Shown here: one piece after another, positions 62,399 to 64,000 of the stretch
Position numbering within the stretch: position 1 is the first letter of the stretch
How the letters are laid out: the number at the start of each line of letters is the position of its first letter
Assembly (NCBI RefSeq): GCF_023278045.1
Contig: NZ_CP056783.1
Coordinates: forward strand, 1,521,501 to 1,585,500
Direction of reading: 5' to 3'
DNA length: 64,000 bases
DNA from: Flavobacterium sp. K5-23
Lineage (GTDB): Bacteria > Bacteroidota > Bacteroidia > Flavobacteriales > Flavobacteriaceae
Notes under the pieces: model-generated
The model's database searches: none
What the model saw: the letters and a program-made list of their open reading frames with translations, nothing else
Told to the model about the DNA's origin: nothing
Made by a program: the position numbers and the translations under genes

Positions 62399-62506
62399 TA
62401 AGATAGTATGATGTCATACTTATTCTTAATCTAATAAAGGAATTTTCGATTATAGTTTTATTCTTTACATATATCATTTGTAAAGTAAAAAAAATAAAAA
62501 AGATTT

Positions 62507-63559
62507 ATGAAAGTGTTTATACCCCATCATAAGGTTTTAAATATTTATTTTGATGAAATAAATAAATATGCAACAATTGATTATATATATGGGAAGCTGG
62601 AAGATTATAAACCTAATTATGAGATTGTAAATATTCAGTTTCCTGAAGCTATTTTTGCTTTTAAAGTACCTACAAAAGAACAATTAATTGATTTAGAAGA
62701 ACTTTTTTTAATCTGGAAAATAAAATCAAAAATTGTTCTAACATTAAATGATATAGAGTCACACTATGATAAAGGTAATAAGTTTAGCACTTTGTTCAAA
62801 TTATTGTATAAATATGCTGATGGAGTTATTCATTTAGGCAACTACTCATTAAATAAATATCAATCTATTTTTGCAGAAAAATGTAGGCATAAGTTAATTA
62901 ATCATCCATTATATGATAGCCTTTTGAATACTAAGGAAGTCTTTGATTTTCAAGATAAGTTTAAAGTAGATTTTCAAGATAAATATGTTGTTTCTGCTAT
63001 TGGTAGTTTTAGGTCAATGGAAGAAGTTAGGCTATTATTGGCAATTTTCAATAAAATTCCTGTAAAAAATAAATTTTTAGTAGTGCCTAATATGCTGCAA
63101 TTTGTAAAACCTAAATATTTTAGACCCTATCGTTTTAGGAATATTTATAAATATATTTCTGAAAAAATAATTTGCTTCCCTTTAAAAAAGGAACAGTATT
63201 TTTTTGACAATCGATTTTTAGAATATGGATATATGACTGATTTAGTTCGGAATTCTTCACTTATTATTATTCCAAGGATTAAAAATTTAAATTCGGGGAA
63301 TTTATTTCTAGGCTTAACTTACGACAAGCCAATGGTAATACCTAAAATTGGGAATTTAACCGAAGTAGCGGAGTATTTTGATTTACCAACGCTTGATTTG
63401 AAAAAGAGAAATTACAATGAAGTTTTGTCGATCGTAACGGATGAAAAAATAAATAAAATTTTCAAAAGTAATGAATATCTAAATAAAAAAGAACAATTTC
63501 ACCCCAAGAAAATTTCAAAAGAATATGAAAGTTTTTTCAAGACCTTAGGAGGGATATAA
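62507..63559 (+). CDS. putative GT-B glycosyltransferase
   Basis: A 350-aa protein with weak GT-B character. KVFIPHHKVLNIYFDEI at the N-terminus, IVLTLNDIESHYDKG and YADGVIHLGNYSLNKYQSIF in the first half, and DLVRNSSLIIIPRIKNLNSGNLFLGLTYDKPMVIPKIGNLTEVAEYFDLP, which resembles the donor-site loop of GT4-like enzymes. No close family recognised. AT-rich, between two GT2 genes. Confidence 0.68.
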   Translation: MKVFIPHHKVLNIYFDEINKYATIDYIYGKLEDYKPNYEIVNIQFPEAIFAFKVPTKEQLIDLEELFLIWKIKSKIVLTLNDIESHYDKGNKFSTLFKLLYKYADGVIHLGNYSLNKYQSIFAEKCRHKLINHPLYDSLLNTKEVFDFQDKFKVDFQDKYVVSAIGSFRSMEEVRLLLAIFNKIPVKNKFLVVPNMLQFVKPKYFRPYRFRNIYKYISEKIICFPLKKEQYFFDNRFLEYGYMTDLVRNSSLIIIPRIKNLNSGNLFLGLTYDKPMVIPKIGNLTEVAEYFDLPTLDLKKRNYNEVLSIVTDEKINKIFKSNEYLNKKEQFHPKKISKEYESFFKTLGGI

Positions 63560-63590
63560 AGTGTATTTTTATATTTAAAAATAAATTAGA

Positions 63591-64000
63591 ATGTTAGTAT
63601 CTGTAATAATACCTTGTTACAATCAAGGAAATTTTTTAAACGAAACCTTAGAGTCTGTTTATAAACAAACATATTCAGACTGGGAATGCATTATAGTTGA
63701 TGATGGTAGTATAGATAATACTATGGAAATTGCTCAATCATGGGTGTCAAACGACAAAAGATTTAAATATTATAACAAAGAAAATGGAGGTGTAAGTAGT
63801 GCAAGAAATTATGGAATAGAATTAGCGCAGGGAGAATTTCTTCAGTTTTTAGATTCAGATGATATTTTGGACATGAAAAAAATCGAAATTTCAATAAATC
63901 TATTAAAATTGCCAAAAAATAGTGAAGTACAAATGGTGATTTCTAATTTTAAGATGATTTCATCAGATTCGAAGGAATTTTATCCGGCATTTTGTGAATT
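63591..64000 (+). CDS. family 2 glycosyltransferase (partial, cut by window end)
   Basis: An ATG at 63591 opens a frame running off the right edge (about 136 codons). LVSVIIPCYNQGNFLNETLESVY, WECIIVDDGSIDNTMEIAQ, GGVSSARNYGIELAQGEFLQFLDSDDIL is a classic GT2 N-terminal half with a DSDD metal site. The fifth transferase after wzt. The ABC-dependent locus continues beyond the window. Confidence 0.88.
   Translation, partial: MLVSVIIPCYNQGNFLNETLESVYKQTYSDWECIIVDDGSIDNTMEIAQSWVSNDKRFKYYNKENGGVSSARNYGIELAQGEFLQFLDSDDILDMKKIEISINLLKLPKNSEVQMVISNFKMISSDSKEFYPAFCE

Overview
The window comes from a low-GC Bacteroidota chromosome, most likely Flavobacterium or a close relative. Three things support this: the order carA–eno–gltA–ctlX–marC–recR, the repeated use of Bacteroidota-type promoters (TTG or TTTG, about 19–20 bp, then TAnnTTTG), and the protein families present. 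No rRNA, tRNA, CRISPR array, transposase or phage gene was seen.

Layout. (1) 0.3–7.7 kb is a core block: carA, eno, gltA, a citrulline-type guanidino-group hydrolase, marC (reverse strand), a CoA-binding protein and recR, with clear hairpin terminators between most of them. (2) 7.8–22.7 kb is the assembly and export front of a surface-polysaccharide locus. It holds a small OPX lipoprotein, a Wzc-type tyrosine kinase, UDP-sugar epimerase and dehydrogenases, a nucleotidyltransferase, a ManC, a NusG/UpxY-type antiterminator with a long leader, a large multi-SLBB OPX protein and a kinase-less Wzz. (3) 22.8–29.3 kb is a nonulosonic-acid (sialic/pseudaminic-like) pathway that lacks a visible PseG hydrolase and carries an extra aldo/keto reductase and an RmlD-like reductase. 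(4) 29.4–36.9 kb is a visibly AT-richer variable core: a Wzx flippase, four glycosyltransferases, one unrecognised protein and an EpsG-type Wzy. (5) 36.9–52.7 kb supplies precursors and initiation: a WbpV-like SDR, gmd–fcl copy 1, ManC plus a separate PMI cupin, a WbpL/WecA-type initiating transferase, a cupin and an aminotransferase, a dTDP-rhamnose set (rmlC, D, B, A) broken up by inserted genes and repeats, and a WbpM-type membrane dehydratase. (6) 52.9–64 kb: a reverse-strand PHP-type phosphatase (YwqE/CapC family) is followed by a second, ABC-transporter-dependent locus. That locus has gmd–fcl copy 2, Wzm, Wzt with a C-terminal substrate domain, a methyltransferase and at least five glycosyltransferases, the last one cut by the window end.

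How it works together. The first locus is a Wzx/Wzy system: a lipid-linked sugar is made by the WbpM/WbpV/WbpL-like set, extended by the variable glycosyltransferases, flipped and polymerised, then exported through OPX/Wzc under kinase–phosphatase control. The second is a Wzm/Wzt O-antigen-type system. Both can draw on GDP-fucose, GDP-mannose and dTDP-rhamnose.

The most unusual structure is not a gene family. Short tandem arrays with a strict 7-bp period lie at many intergenic junctions of the first locus. Their heptamers differ, but nearly all read as variants of NRGTTAT on one strand. They bracket a four-helix-bundle (S23/IVP-type) gene, an AAA/DUF4143 ATPase gene inside the rhamnose set, and a REP-like palindrome. 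A third small gene, a GxxExxY-family pseudogene also inside the rhamnose set, is bracketed by a different 12-bp repeat and is itself interrupted by a segment flanked by a 10-bp direct repeat. Together these look like a repeat-bracketed dispersal system for small cargo genes; that reading is inference.
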